Below, in pieces: positions 35,762 through 44,827 of a stretch of 64,000 nt of DNA. Position 1 is the first letter of the stretch. Each line of letters opens with the position of its first letter. This DNA comes from a bacterium OM1 bin76 (GTDB lineage: Bacteria > Actinomycetota > Acidimicrobiia > Spongiisociales > ZC4RG35). The notes under the pieces were generated by a model. The model ran no database searches. It was not told the DNA's origin and worked only from the letters and a program-made list of their open reading frames with translations. Made by a program: the position numbers and the translations under genes. The stretch is taken from the NCBI GenBank assembly GCA_002238785.1, contig MPNA01000018.1, forward strand, positions 1-64,000. The letters are read 5' to 3'.

Positions 35762-37648
35762 GTGACATTGCCAACCACTGATGCCGAAACGGGCGCCGAC
35801 CCGTCACCTAACGGCGATATCACCGAACTACAACAAGTCACAGTTCGCTTCGCCGGGGACTCTGGGGATGGGATGCAACTGGCCGGCAACCGGTTTGCCG
35901 ACACCTCGGCGGCCTTTGGCAACGACCTCTACACGCTGCCCAGTTTTCCGGCGGAGATCCGGGCCCCTGCCGGCACCCTCCCCGGCGTCTCCTCGTTCCA
36001 GATCCAGATAGCTGACTGGGACATCTCCACCTCCGGTGATCGCCCCGATTGCATGGTGGCCATGAACCCGGCGGCCCTGAAGTCCAACATCGCGGATCTT
36101 CGGCAGGGTGGGACTCTGATTGTGAACAACGAGGCATTCGACGAGCGGGGATTGGCCAAGGCCGGTTATGAGGACAATCCGCTCATTGACGGCAGCCTCA
36201 ATCAATACGACATGATCCAGATTCCCATGAACACCCTCACCAAGGAAGCGGTGGCCGACAAGGTATCCGGGCGGTCGGTGCTTCGTTCCCGCAACTTCGT
36301 GGCCCTGGGCTTTTTGGCTTGGCTGTTCCAGCGTCCTCTCGAGCCCATCAAGACGTGGACCAACACCAAGTTCGCCCGGATCCCCAACGTGGCGGAGGCC
36401 AATCTGGCGGCCCTGAAGGCCGGATACAACTTTGGGGTGACCACCGAGGCGTCGCGGACCATCTTCAAGGTCAATCCGGCTACCCTGCCGGTCGGCACCT
36501 ATACCAATCTCACCGGGAACACCGCCCTGGCCTGGGGGTTGATCGCCGCCTCCTACTGCGCCAAGTTACCCCTCTTCTACGGCTCTTATCCCATCACCCC
36601 CGCCTCGGACATCCTCCACGAACTGGCTCGCCACAAGCGACTGGGGGTGAGAACCTTCCAGGCCGAGGATGAGATAGCCGCAGTGGGAGCAGCCATCGGA
36701 GCGTCATTCGGCGGGAGCCTGGCGGTGACGGGTTCTTCGGGTCCTGGGATCGCCCTGAAGAGTGAGGCGATCAGTTTGGCCCTGACTGCGGAATTGCCGC
36801 TGCTGGTGGTCAACGTTCAGCGGGCCGGGCCTTCCACCGGTATGCCCACCAAACCTGAGCAAACCGACTTGCTCTTTTCCCTGTTCGGGCGGCACGGGGA
36901 ATCTCCCATGCCGGTTATCGCATGTTCCACCCCCTCCGACGTGGTGGAAACCACCATCGAAGCGGCCCGTATAGCTCTCAAATACATGACTCCGGTCATC
37001 CTTTTGTCCGACAACCATATCGCCAACGGGTCTGAGCCGTGGAGTATCCCCGACGCCGGCAGTCTGCCCGACATCAGCGTTCCCTTCGCGTCGGCGCCCA
37101 ATGGCGCGAACGGTCAATACCTACCCTATCTTCGCGACTTCAACACTTTCTCCCGTCCCTGGGCGATCCCGGGAACCAAGGGACTGGAGCATAGGATCGG
37201 CGGATTGGAGAAGGAGAACATCAGCGGCAACATCTCCTACAACCCTGAGAACCATCAGTTGATGACCGATTCCCGGGCCTGGAAGGTGGCGAATATCGCC
37301 AATGACGTCCCTGCGGTGGAGGTCAGCGGAGAGTTGGATGCCGACTTGCTGGTACTCAGTTGGGGATCGAGCAAGGGCACCGTGGGAGCGGCTTGTCGCA
37401 ACTTGAACCGTGAAGGGTACAAGATCGCTTATGCCCACCTTCGCTACCTTAATCCGCTGCCTGCCAACCTGGGAGAGGTCGTGCACTCCTATGAGAAGCT
37501 CATGATTCCCGAACTCAACATGGGACAGTTGCGCTACATCATCCGGGCCAACTACCTCAAGGACGCGGTCGGCCTCAACAAAGTGGCCGGCACTCCCTTT
37601 TACATCGGCGAGATACGAGACAAGATTCTGGAGATTGTGGAACCGTGA
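35762..37648 (+). CDS. korA: 2-oxoacid:ferredoxin oxidoreductase, alpha (gamma-alpha fused) subunit
   Basis: A 628-residue subunit, probably for 2-oxoglutarate. The N-terminal gamma domain (VRFAGDSGDGMQLAGNRFA) is fused to the alpha domain, with the pyrimidine-binding YPITPASD, FQAEDEIAAVGAAIGASF and GPSTGMPTKPEQTDL. The enzyme decarboxylates a 2-oxoacid to its acyl-CoA and reduces ferredoxin, feeding an oxidative or reductive TCA route. It starts at GTG 35762 without a clear ribosome-binding site and overlaps korB by 4 bases. Confidence 0.93.
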   Translation: MTLPTTDAETGADPSPNGDITELQQVTVRFAGDSGDGMQLAGNRFADTSAAFGNDLYTLPSFPAEIRAPAGTLPGVSSFQIQIADWDISTSGDRPDCMVAMNPAALKSNIADLRQGGTLIVNNEAFDERGLAKAGYEDNPLIDGSLNQYDMIQIPMNTLTKEAVADKVSGRSVLRSRNFVALGFLAWLFQRPLEPIKTWTNTKFARIPNVAEANLAALKAGYNFGVTTEASRTIFKVNPATLPVGTYTNLTGNTALAWGLIAASYCAKLPLFYGSYPITPASDILHELARHKRLGVRTFQAEDEIAAVGAAIGASFGGSLAVTGSSGPGIALKSEAISLALTAELPLLVVNVQRAGPSTGMPTKPEQTDLLFSLFGRHGESPMPVIACSTPSDVVETTIEAARIALKYMTPVILLSDNHIANGSEPWSIPDAGSLPDISVPFASAPNGANGQYLPYLRDFNTFSRPWAIPGTKGLEHRIGGLEKENISGNISYNPENHQLMTDSRAWKVANIANDVPAVEVSGELDADLLVLSWGSSKGTVGAACRNLNREGYKIAYAHLRYLNPLPANLGEVVHSYEKLMIPELNMGQLRYIIRANYLKDAVGLNKVAGTPFYIGEIRDKILEIVEP

Positions 37649-38652
37649 GCAATGTAACCTACAAACGGACCGACTTACAGAGCGACCAGGAAGTCCGGTG
37701 GTGCCCGGGATGTGGTGATTACACGATTCTGGCCTCCGTACAGACTTTCATGGCGCAAATGGGAGTTCGCCGCGAGAACATCGTGGTGGTCTCGGGCATC
37801 GGGTGCGCCGCCCGCTTGCCCTACTACATGAAGACCTACGGGTTCCATACCATTCATGGCCGGGCCCCGGCAATCGCAACCGGCCTCGCCGCTTCCCGTC
37901 CCGATCTCTCTGTCTGGGTTGTGACCGGGGATGGAGACGCTCTGTCAATCGGAGGCAACCACCTGATCCACGCGTTGCGCCGCAACGCCAACATAAAGAT
38001 CCTCCTGTTCAACAACCAGATCTACGGGTTGACCAAGGGCCAGTATTCGCCCACCTCCGAGGTGGGAAAACGCACCAAGTCCACACCGTTCGGATCCATC
38101 GACTATCCGTTCAACCCCGTTAGCCTGGCACTGGGCGCCGAGGCTACGTTCGTGGCCAGGACCATAGACATGGACCGCAATCACACCCAGCAGATCCTGG
38201 CAGAGGCGGTCAACCACCGTGGGTCGGTGTTCATCGAGATCTACCAGAACTGCAACGTCTTCAACGACAAGGCTTTCATCCAGTTGACCGGAAAGACCGA
38301 GCGGGTCACCAACCGGATCAACCTGCAGGACGGCAAGCCGGTCGTCTTCGGTCGTTCCGGCGAGAATTGCGTCGTGATGGAAGATGGCGAGGCCAGGATA
38401 AAGCCGACCGCCTCGGTGTCGAAGGACCAGATCCTGGTGCATGATCCGACTAGGGACAACCCCAGTGTGGCCTTCTCGATCAGCAGGTTGGCTCACGGTC
38501 CTTTCGGGCCCACGCCGCTGGGGGTCTTTCGCAAGGTGAGGCGCCCGACCTACGGTGCGGAGATGCAACTGCAGATCGTGGAGTCCCAAGACCGGGGCCC
38601 CGGAGACTTGGACGCTCTGTTCAGCTCCATTGGGACTTGGACGGTCACCTGA
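37645..38652 (+). CDS. korB: 2-oxoacid:ferredoxin oxidoreductase, beta subunit
   Basis: A 335-residue subunit that binds thiamine diphosphate (GDGDALSIGGNHLIHALRRN) and one 4Fe-4S cluster: CPGC, the Cys of SGIGCAAR and the Cys of YQNCNVFND are the expected four ligands. The motif NNQIYGLTKGQYSPTS is typical of KorB. The GTG start overlaps the korA stop. Confidence 0.94.
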   Translation: MSNVTYKRTDLQSDQEVRWCPGCGDYTILASVQTFMAQMGVRRENIVVVSGIGCAARLPYYMKTYGFHTIHGRAPAIATGLAASRPDLSVWVVTGDGDALSIGGNHLIHALRRNANIKILLFNNQIYGLTKGQYSPTSEVGKRTKSTPFGSIDYPFNPVSLALGAEATFVARTIDMDRNHTQQILAEAVNHRGSVFIEIYQNCNVFNDKAFIQLTGKTERVTNRINLQDGKPVVFGRSGENCVVMEDGEARIKPTASVSKDQILVHDPTRDNPSVAFSISRLAHGPFGPTPLGVFRKVRRPTYGAEMQLQIVESQDRGPGDLDALFSSIGTWTVT

Positions 38653-38671
38653 TTTGAAGAGCGCCACGCCG

Positions 38672-39022
38672 ATGAATGTGCTGGGAGGAGAACTGGAGCC
38701 CTGCTCCATTGAACCCCTGACCGGGTATTACCGAACAGGGTCCTGCGAGACACGCGGAGACGACATCGGAGTGCACGCGGTCTGCGCCGAGATGACCGAG
38801 GAATTCCTGGCGTTCAGCAAGTCGCGAGGGAACGATCTAAGCACTCCTATGCCTCTATATGGGTTCGAAGGCTTGCTCCCGGGGGATTGCTGGTGTTTGT
38901 GCGCTTCCCGCTGGCAAGAGGCTTTCGAAGCAGGCATGGCGCCGCGGGTGAGGCTGGAAGCCACTTCCATTGCGGCACTGGAATGGGTCAACCTCAAGGA
39001 CCTCAAAGAACACGCCATCTGA
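38672..39022 (+). CDS. DUF2237 family protein
   Basis: A 116-residue conserved protein of unknown function. NVLGGELEPCSIEPLTGYYR, HAVCAEMTEEFLAFSKSRGN and LLPGDCWCLCASRWQEAF are clear family signatures with invariant Cys residues. The frame is open further upstream, but the family begins at NVLGG; TTG 38654 (six residues longer, just after the korB stop) is an alternative start. Confidence 0.85.
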   Translation: MNVLGGELEPCSIEPLTGYYRTGSCETRGDDIGVHAVCAEMTEEFLAFSKSRGNDLSTPMPLYGFEGLLPGDCWCLCASRWQEAFEAGMAPRVRLEATSIAALEWVNLKDLKEHAI

Positions 39023-39111
39023 GGCACGGGCGTTTCGCTCCCAGGGCCCTCATCACGACGAGATAGGTGTTCCCGTGCAGGCTCCCGGGTGGGGAACCCG
39101 TCACCTGTACG

Positions 39112-39864
39112 TCAGTTTCGAGATGCGGCTGCGGCTTGGGCGACCGCTGCTCTGATTATGGGATCGGCAAGCCGGGAGAATGGAAGAGACTGCACCCATA
39201 CCCGCCCCACGCCGCTAATAGTGGCCAGAAAGATGCCTTCACCACCGAAGGCCATGGTCTTCAAACCCCCGGCCCGTTCTATCGAGTACTCCATTCCCTC
39301 TTCAAAGCCCACCAGACATCCCGTGTCCAGGCGGATGGTCTCTCCCGCCAGGCGGCGCTCCACAACCATTCCTCCGGCGTTGACAAAGGCAATCCCGTCA
39401 CCCTCGAGCTTTTGAAGGATGAAACCCTCCCCACCAAAGGCTCCACTGCCGAACCGGCGATTGAAGTGTACGGAGACTCGGGTTCCCAGGGCGGCACACA
39501 GGAAGGCGTCGCGCTGACAGATCACTGGCCGGCCTATCTCACTCAGGTCCAACGGGACGATCTTGCCCGGCACGGAGGCGCCGAAGGCCACCTTGGAGCG
39601 TCCCCAACCCGAGTTGGTGAAGTGGGTCATAAACAGCGACTCTCCACTGAGAGCCCGACCTGCCGCACTGGCAGCCTTACGAAAAAAGCCGCCTTTCTTC
39701 TCCGTTTCGGACCCATCCCCCAATTTCGCCTCGAAAGTTATGTTCTCGTCCATGAAGATCATGGTTCCGGCTTCGGCGATCACCGACTCCTCGGGATCGA
39801 GATACACCTCCACGAATTGCAGGTCCCCTCCAAAGATCTGATAGTCGATCTCATGACTTCGCAT
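39112..39864 (-). CDS. AIM24 / TIGR00266 family protein
   Basis: A 250-residue beta-rich protein. It opens with [20 protein letters not shown] and [12 protein letters not shown], then has [21 protein letters not shown] and [13 protein letters not shown], all usual for the TIGR00266/AIM24 family. Bacterial members are of unknown role; mitochondrial Aim24 affects inner-membrane organisation. AAGGAG lies 6 bases before ATG 39864. It is convergent with the DUF2237 gene and divergent from moaA. Confidence 0.87.
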   Translation of the reverse strand: MRSHEIDYQIFGGDLQFVEVYLDPEESVIAEAGTMIFMDENITFEAKLGDGSETEKKGGFFRKAASAAGRALSGESLFMTHFTNSGWGRSKVAFGASVPGKIVPLDLSEIGRPVICQRDAFLCAALGTRVSVHFNRRFGSGAFGGEGFILQKLEGDGIAFVNAGGMVVERRLAGETIRLDTGCLVGFEEGMEYSIERAGGLKTMAFGGEGIFLATISGVGRVWVQSLPFSRLADPIIRAAVAQAAAASRN

Positions 39865-39971
39865 GGCTCTCCTTACCACTGGCTTGCTGATAAGTCTGGC
39901 GCGATCCCGGTGCTTGACGTGGTCAATACCAAAGTTCGGAAACCCGCGGTTCTTGCTAAGGTCTTGGCCAA

Positions 39972-40997
39972 GTGAGCAACTTAGCATTGAACCCGTTTGA
40001 TCGCTTGGGCCGGCGTCTGGCAGACCTGCGAATCTCCGTCACCGACCGGTGCAATTTCCGCTGTACGTATTGCATGCCGAAGGAGATCTTCAACCGGGAC
40101 TATGAGTTTCTAAACCGCAGCGCCCTGCTCAGTTTTGAAGAGATAGCCCGGTTGACCGGCATTTTTACCTCTCTGGGCGCCAGCAAGGTTCGTCTCACCG
40201 GTGGAGAACCACTGCTTCGAGCCCGCCTGGAGAGCCTGGTAGCCATGCTGTCCGCTACACAGGGCGTATCAGATCTAACCCTCACGACCAATGGTGTTCT
40301 CCTGCCCCGCAAGGCCCAAGCCCTGGCGGCGGCCGGCCTGAGTAGGGTCACGGTAAGTCTCGATTCACTGTCGGATGAAGTGTTCGGCGCCATGAACGAT
40401 GTGGGCGTCAAGGTTGCGGAAGTGCTGCTCGGGATCGAAGCCGCCGCCGCCGCCGGTCTCACTCCCATCAAAGTCAACATGGTGGTGAAGCGAGGAGTCA
40501 ATGACCACTCGATCCTGGACATGGCGGAGCATTTCCGCGGGACCGGATACATCCTCCGATTCATCGAATACATGGATGTCGGCGCCACCAACGGATGGCG
40601 ACTGGACGAGGTCATGCCCGCCCACGAGATCATCAGGGGCATAAACCAGGTTTTTCCCATCCAACCGGTGGAGCCCAACTATCGGGGAGAGGTCGCTCGC
40701 CGCTGGCGTTACGTGGACGGTGAGGGAGAGATCGGGGTGATAGCCTCGGTTACCCAGCCGTTCTGCGGCGACTGCACGCGAGCCAGGATCTCGGCGGACG
40801 GTAAGCTCTACACCTGCCTGTTCGCAACCTGCGGCACCGACCTGCGAGAAGCCGTGAGGTCCGGGGCTTCCGATGAGTTGCTACGGCACATGATCGCCAC
40901 AGTGTGGTCTGAACGAGCGGACCAGTATTCGGAACTTCGTTCAGCAGAGACGTCCGGCATCGGCCAAAGGGTCGAGATGAGCTACATAGGGGGCTGA
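39972..40997 (+). CDS. moaA: GTP 3',8-cyclase MoaA
   Basis: A 341-residue radical-SAM enzyme, the first step of molybdenum cofactor synthesis. The SAM cluster motif is CNFRCTYC near the N-terminus, the substrate-binding cluster is [18 protein letters not shown], and the chain ends in the conserved Gly-Gly (SYIGG). It starts at GTG 39972. No other moa gene is in the window, so the pathway is dispersed. Confidence 0.95.
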   Translation: MSNLALNPFDRLGRRLADLRISVTDRCNFRCTYCMPKEIFNRDYEFLNRSALLSFEEIARLTGIFTSLGASKVRLTGGEPLLRARLESLVAMLSATQGVSDLTLTTNGVLLPRKAQALAAAGLSRVTVSLDSLSDEVFGAMNDVGVKVAEVLLGIEAAAAAGLTPIKVNMVVKRGVNDHSILDMAEHFRGTGYILRFIEYMDVGATNGWRLDEVMPAHEIIRGINQVFPIQPVEPNYRGEVARRWRYVDGEGEIGVIASVTQPFCGDCTRARISADGKLYTCLFATCGTDLREAVRSGASDELLRHMIATVWSERADQYSELRSAETSGIGQRVEMSYIGG

Positions 40998-41050
40998 GTG
41001 CTTACCGCCAACCAGATATGCACCGCAGTCAAAAGACGGTACCCCAAGAG

Positions 41051-41350
41051 ATGACTTCCAGTGAGAAGGGGACCGCCGAGTACAAGGTTTCCAACGGATG
41101 GCGAGTTGGACACGTCCCCCAAGAGTCGACTACCCGCTCGGGTTTGCTGGTTTCGACGGGAAGCAACGGTCAGAATGACGCTCTTTCCCTGATCGACGTA
41201 GTTACCGGGAGGCATTTTTGGGCGGTGCCCACCGGAGCTTGGCGGTTTCTGTGGCCGCCCACCGGCAAGCCGGTGGTGGCGGTTCGCCAATCGCAGATTA
41301 TTGCCGAGGAGGAGCCCGATCAACCTCCGGACGAGGGCCAGTATCTGTAG
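41051..41350 (+). CDS. Small hypothetical protein between moaA and hflX
   Basis: A 99-residue protein not matching a family I know. It contains VGHVPQESTTRSGLLVSTGS and a Trp-rich middle (RHFWAVPTGAWRFLWPP) and ends with an acidic tail (AEEEPDQPPDEGQYL). It has no signal or membrane segment. Codon use resembles its neighbours and it lies in the same direction between two genes, which supports coding. ATG 41018 would add 11 residues. Confidence 0.5.
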   Translation: MTSSEKGTAEYKVSNGWRVGHVPQESTTRSGLLVSTGSNGQNDALSLIDVVTGRHFWAVPTGAWRFLWPPTGKPVVAVRQSQIIAEEEPDQPPDEGQYL

Positions 41351-41374
41351 GTTCACACCCCGCCGGGCGTCACC

Positions 41375-42697
41375 ATGACCTACCAGCACCTGCGTCGGGA
41401 GCGCCGGCGGTTAACCGCCACCGTGGCGGACCTCGAGGTCAGCAGGCAGAATGCGCTGCTGGTGGGGGTTCGGTTCGGAAGGAATTCCTTGGCAGACGCA
41501 GAACAGTCCCTGGAAGAACTGGCCCTTCTCACCGACACCGCCGGTTCTCAACCCGTTGAACAAGTGTTGTTCCGTCGGCCGTCTCCCGATGCTGGTTTGC
41601 TGATCGGGAAGGGTCAGGCGGCCAACCTGGCGGACCTGACCAAGAGTGACGACATCGATGTGGTGGTCTTCGATCACTCTCTCACCCCTGCCCAGCAACG
41701 CAATTTGCAGACGCTGTTCGAATGCGACGTGGTGGACCGTGAAGCGGTCATCCTGGATATCTTTGCCCAGCACGCCACTTCCCGGGAAGGCTCCCTGCAA
41801 GTGGAATTGGCGCTACTTCGTTACCGCCTGCCCCGGCTGCGGGGAAAGGGCGAGGCGCTTTCCCAGCAGGCGGGCGGCATCGGGACCCGTGGGCCGGGAG
41901 AGACCCGGCTGGAAAGTGATCGGCGTCGCATCAGGCAGAGAATCTCGGTCCTCGAAAAGGACCTCGCCGGGCTCCGGCAGCACAATCAGACGCGTCGCCG
42001 GGCCCGCCTTCGCTCCGCGGCGCCCACGGCCGCCATGGTGGGATACACCAACGCCGGCAAGTCAACCCTGCTGAACCAACTCACCGGCGCCGGGATTCTC
42101 ACCGAGGACCGACTCTTCACCACCCTCGATCCCACCATCCGCCGACTCCGACTGCCGGGAGGGCGGGAAATGCTGCTGGCTGACACGGTGGGTTTCGTGC
42201 GGAGACTGCCCCATCGCCTGGTGGAGGCTTTCAAGTCCACCCTGGAAGAGGTAAAGGACGCCGATCTGATGCTGCACCTGGTCAATGCAGCCGATCCTGA
42301 CCCGGAGGGGCAGATCAAAGCGGTGGAAGACGTACTGGCCGAGATCGGGGCGGATGCCCCCACCATTACGGTCGTCAATAAGATCGATGTGGCGCCACCG
42401 GCAGTGGTCAGGCAACTATTGCGGCGCAACGATCCCGCGGTGGCGGTTTCAGCCCTCACCGGAGAGGGCGCAACCGATCTGGTGGACAAGTTGGCGGACT
42501 GGATGAACTCTCGATCCTCGATGATGTGCTTGCTGGTGCCCTACCCCCGAGGAGATGTGGTGGCTTCCCTCCACCGAACCGGCGAGGTACTAACCACGGA
42601 CACCACGCCTGGCGGCCTCCTGATCACAGTGCGGCTTCCCCCTGACCAGGTACACCACTTCTCCCCATTCACGGCGCCTGATCCTCAGACGGGGTAG
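41375..42697 (+). CDS. hflX: GTPase HflX
   Basis: A 440-residue ribosome-associated GTPase that splits stalled ribosomes in some bacteria. The HflX domain includes GRNSLADAEQSLEELALL and GKGEALSQQAGGIGTRGPGE; the G domain has GYTNAGKSTLLN (G1), DTVGFVRRLPH (G3) and NKID (G4). It overlaps the convergent ppgK by 13 bases. Confidence 0.94.
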   Translation: MTYQHLRRERRRLTATVADLEVSRQNALLVGVRFGRNSLADAEQSLEELALLTDTAGSQPVEQVLFRRPSPDAGLLIGKGQAANLADLTKSDDIDVVVFDHSLTPAQQRNLQTLFECDVVDREAVILDIFAQHATSREGSLQVELALLRYRLPRLRGKGEALSQQAGGIGTRGPGETRLESDRRRIRQRISVLEKDLAGLRQHNQTRRRARLRSAAPTAAMVGYTNAGKSTLLNQLTGAGILTEDRLFTTLDPTIRRLRLPGGREMLLADTVGFVRRLPHRLVEAFKSTLEEVKDADLMLHLVNAADPDPEGQIKAVEDVLAEIGADAPTITVVNKIDVAPPAVVRQLLRRNDPAVAVSALTGEGATDLVDKLADWMNSRSSMMCLLVPYPRGDVVASLHRTGEVLTTDTTPGGLLITVRLPPDQVHHFSPFTAPDPQTG

Positions 42698-43464
42698 GCA
42701 TCCCCAACCAATTCCGGCTTCACTGCCGCCAGTCCTGCCCCCAAGAGGCCGGCGTGATTGCCGAATCGGGCAGGTTTGAGTGCCACCGGAACATCCAGGT
42801 GGCGGCTGAACTTTGACCACTTGTTGACCGCTCCTCCCCCGATCACTATCAAGTCCGGAGCAAACAGCGACCCAATGTGGTCCAGGTAGCGATTCAACCG
42901 TCTAGCCCACTTCTTCCAACTGAGGGAACTCTGCTTGTAGATGCGGTACGCCACGCGGTCCTCGATCGGATGGTGTCCGTCCAACTCCAGCATGCCCAGT
43001 TCGAAGTTGGGCACCAGCCGACCCTCGCGGAACATCCCGCTTCCGATACCAGTGCCCAGCGTGATCATCAGGACCGACCCGCGGTGACCCTGAGCCGACC
43101 CGAAGGCAATCTCCGCCAACCCGGCGGCATCGGCGTCGTTAAGGACAGTGACGGTGGACCCCACCGCCTCCGAGAAAGCGGTGACCACATCAGCGCCCAG
43201 CCACATCTTGTCCAGATGGGTGGCGCTACCCACGATCCCCGCTTTGACCACCCCGGGGAATCCGCACCCCACCGGTAGCGACGGGTCTCCCCACTCGGTC
43301 CTGAAGTGACCGACGATCTCGGCCAGTACCTCGGCCACTTCCGGGATGGTGCCGGGACGGGGAGTAGGGATCCGAAGACGCTTGGAAAGGATTTCCCCAG
43401 TGGCGGTGTTCACCACATTACCTTTCATACCGGACCCGCCAATGTCGACGCCCAGAGCCAACAT
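42685..43464 (-). CDS. ppgK: Polyphosphate glucokinase
   Basis: A 259-residue ROK-family sugar kinase. VDIGGSGMKGNVV is the phosphate loop, LNDADAAGLAE holds the catalytic Asp, and TLGTGIGSG is the polyphosphate/ATP motif typical of PpgK. It phosphorylates glucose, using polyphosphate in characterised actinobacterial members. It sits 2 bases before rarA, which is unrelated in function. Confidence 0.93.
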   Translation of the reverse strand: MLALGVDIGGSGMKGNVVNTATGEILSKRLRIPTPRPGTIPEVAEVLAEIVGHFRTEWGDPSLPVGCGFPGVVKAGIVGSATHLDKMWLGADVVTAFSEAVGSTVTVLNDADAAGLAEIAFGSAQGHRGSVLMITLGTGIGSGMFREGRLVPNFELGMLELDGHHPIEDRVAYRIYKQSSLSWKKWARRLNRYLDHIGSLFAPDLIVIGGGAVNKWSKFSRHLDVPVALKPARFGNHAGLLGAGLAAVKPELVGDAYPV

Positions 43465-43466
43465 AC

Positions 43467-44774
43467 CTATATCTCCTCCCGGCCCTTCCTCTTCAGAACC
43501 CGATCTATCTCCGCCAGTCGCCTCCGCACCTCTCCCTCAAAACCGTTGGGACTCGGAGAGAAAAACACTTCGGGACTCACTTCCGGTGGAAAATAGGACT
43601 GGTCGACGATATTCCCGGGACGGTCGTGTGGGTAGACGTAGCCTTTGCCGTGACCTATGCTATCCGCTCCACGATAGCCGGTGCTGCGAAGATGAAGAGG
43701 AACAGAGGGACTGGGCCCTTTCCGGATCGCCTCCCTGGCTCGACCCATGGCCGCAGTCACCGAATTCGACTTGGGGCATGAGGCCAGGAACAGCGTGGCA
43801 TGGGTAAGGTGATAGCCGGCTTCTGGCATCCCGACATAGGAGAGCGCCTGGGCCGCGGCTGCCGCGATGGGAAGCGCCCAGCGATCTGCCAGACCGATGT
43901 CCTCTGACGCCAGGATCAACAGCCTCCGCGCAATGAACTCGGGGTCCTCTCCTCCTTCCAGCATCAGAAACAGCCAATACAGAGCCGCGTCCGGATCCGA
44001 ACCGCGCACGCTCTTGATGAAGGCCGAGATCACATCGTAGTGACGATCTCCGGCCTTGTCATACTGGACGATGCGTCTCCCCAATGCTTCGGAGATGTCA
44101 CCGGTCTCGATGCAGGGCGATCCCCGCCCCTTGGCTAGTTGAGCCGCCACCTCCAAAGCGTTCAGCACTCCACGGGCATCTCCGGATGATCTGCTCACCA
44201 AAGCCTCCAAGGCGGAGTCCGCCATGCGCAGGTCTTCCTTCCCCAGTCCTCTCTGCCTGTCCGAGAGCGCTCTGTTCACCAACACAGTGAGGGCATCCTC
44301 GGAGATGTGGTGGGTGCGGAATAACACCAGCCTGCTCATCAAGGGACTGTTGATCTCGAAGAAGGGATTCTCGGTGGTGGCGCCGATCAGGATCAGGGTC
44401 CCGTTCTCCACTCCCGGTAGCAGAGCATCCTGTTGGTTCTTGGAGAAGCGGTGAATCTCGTCCAGGAACAGAACGGTGCGCCGCCCGTCACTCTCCAACC
44501 GGCGCCGGGCGCCCGCCAGGACTTCCCTAACTTGCTTCACCCCGGCGGAAGTGGCGCTGAGGGTGGTGAACGCCGCAGAGCAGTAGGACGCCACCAGTCT
44601 GGACAGCGTGGTCTTTCCGCTCCCCGGCGGGCCCCACAGCACCATCGAGACGGGATGGCCTGACTCGACCAGGACCCTGAATGCCGCCCCCCGATGCAAC
44701 AGGTGGTCGAGCCCCACCACCTCCTCCAGACTCCGGGGACGCATCCGCTCCGCCAGAGGGGCCACCTCTGCCAA
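43467..44774 (-). CDS. rarA: Replication-associated recombination protein RarA/MgsA
   Basis: An AAA+ ATPase of the clamp-loader group acting at stalled forks, about 435 residues. [16 protein letters not shown] leads into Walker [16 protein letters not shown], Walker [17 protein letters not shown], sensor 1 [13 protein letters not shown], and the tetramerisation domain with [20 protein letters not shown]. No ATG or GTG suits the family N-terminus: the homologous residues [12 protein letters not shown] lie before TTG 44774, and only CTG 44801 or ATT 44822 would include them. The true start is therefore unclear. Confidence 0.9.
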   Translation of the reverse strand: MAEVAPLAERMRPRSLEEVVGLDHLLHRGAAFRVLVESGHPVSMVLWGPPGSGKTTLSRLVASYCSAAFTTLSATSAGVKQVREVLAGARRRLESDGRRTVLFLDEIHRFSKNQQDALLPGVENGTLILIGATTENPFFEINSPLMSRLVLFRTHHISEDALTVLVNRALSDRQRGLGKEDLRMADSALEALVSRSSGDARGVLNALEVAAQLAKGRGSPCIETGDISEALGRRIVQYDKAGDRHYDVISAFIKSVRGSDPDAALYWLFLMLEGGEDPEFIARRLLILASEDIGLADRWALPIAAAAAQALSYVGMPEAGYHLTHATLFLASCPKSNSVTAAMGRAREAIRKGPSPSVPLHLRSTGYRGADSIGHGKGYVYPHDRPGNIVDQSYFPPEVSPEVFFSPSPNGFEGEVRRRLAEIDRVLKRKGREEI

Positions 44775-44827
44775 GACCTCCGTCCGCCGGGCGGCAAACA
44801 GGTCATCGGCAGGATATGAAATGTCTC

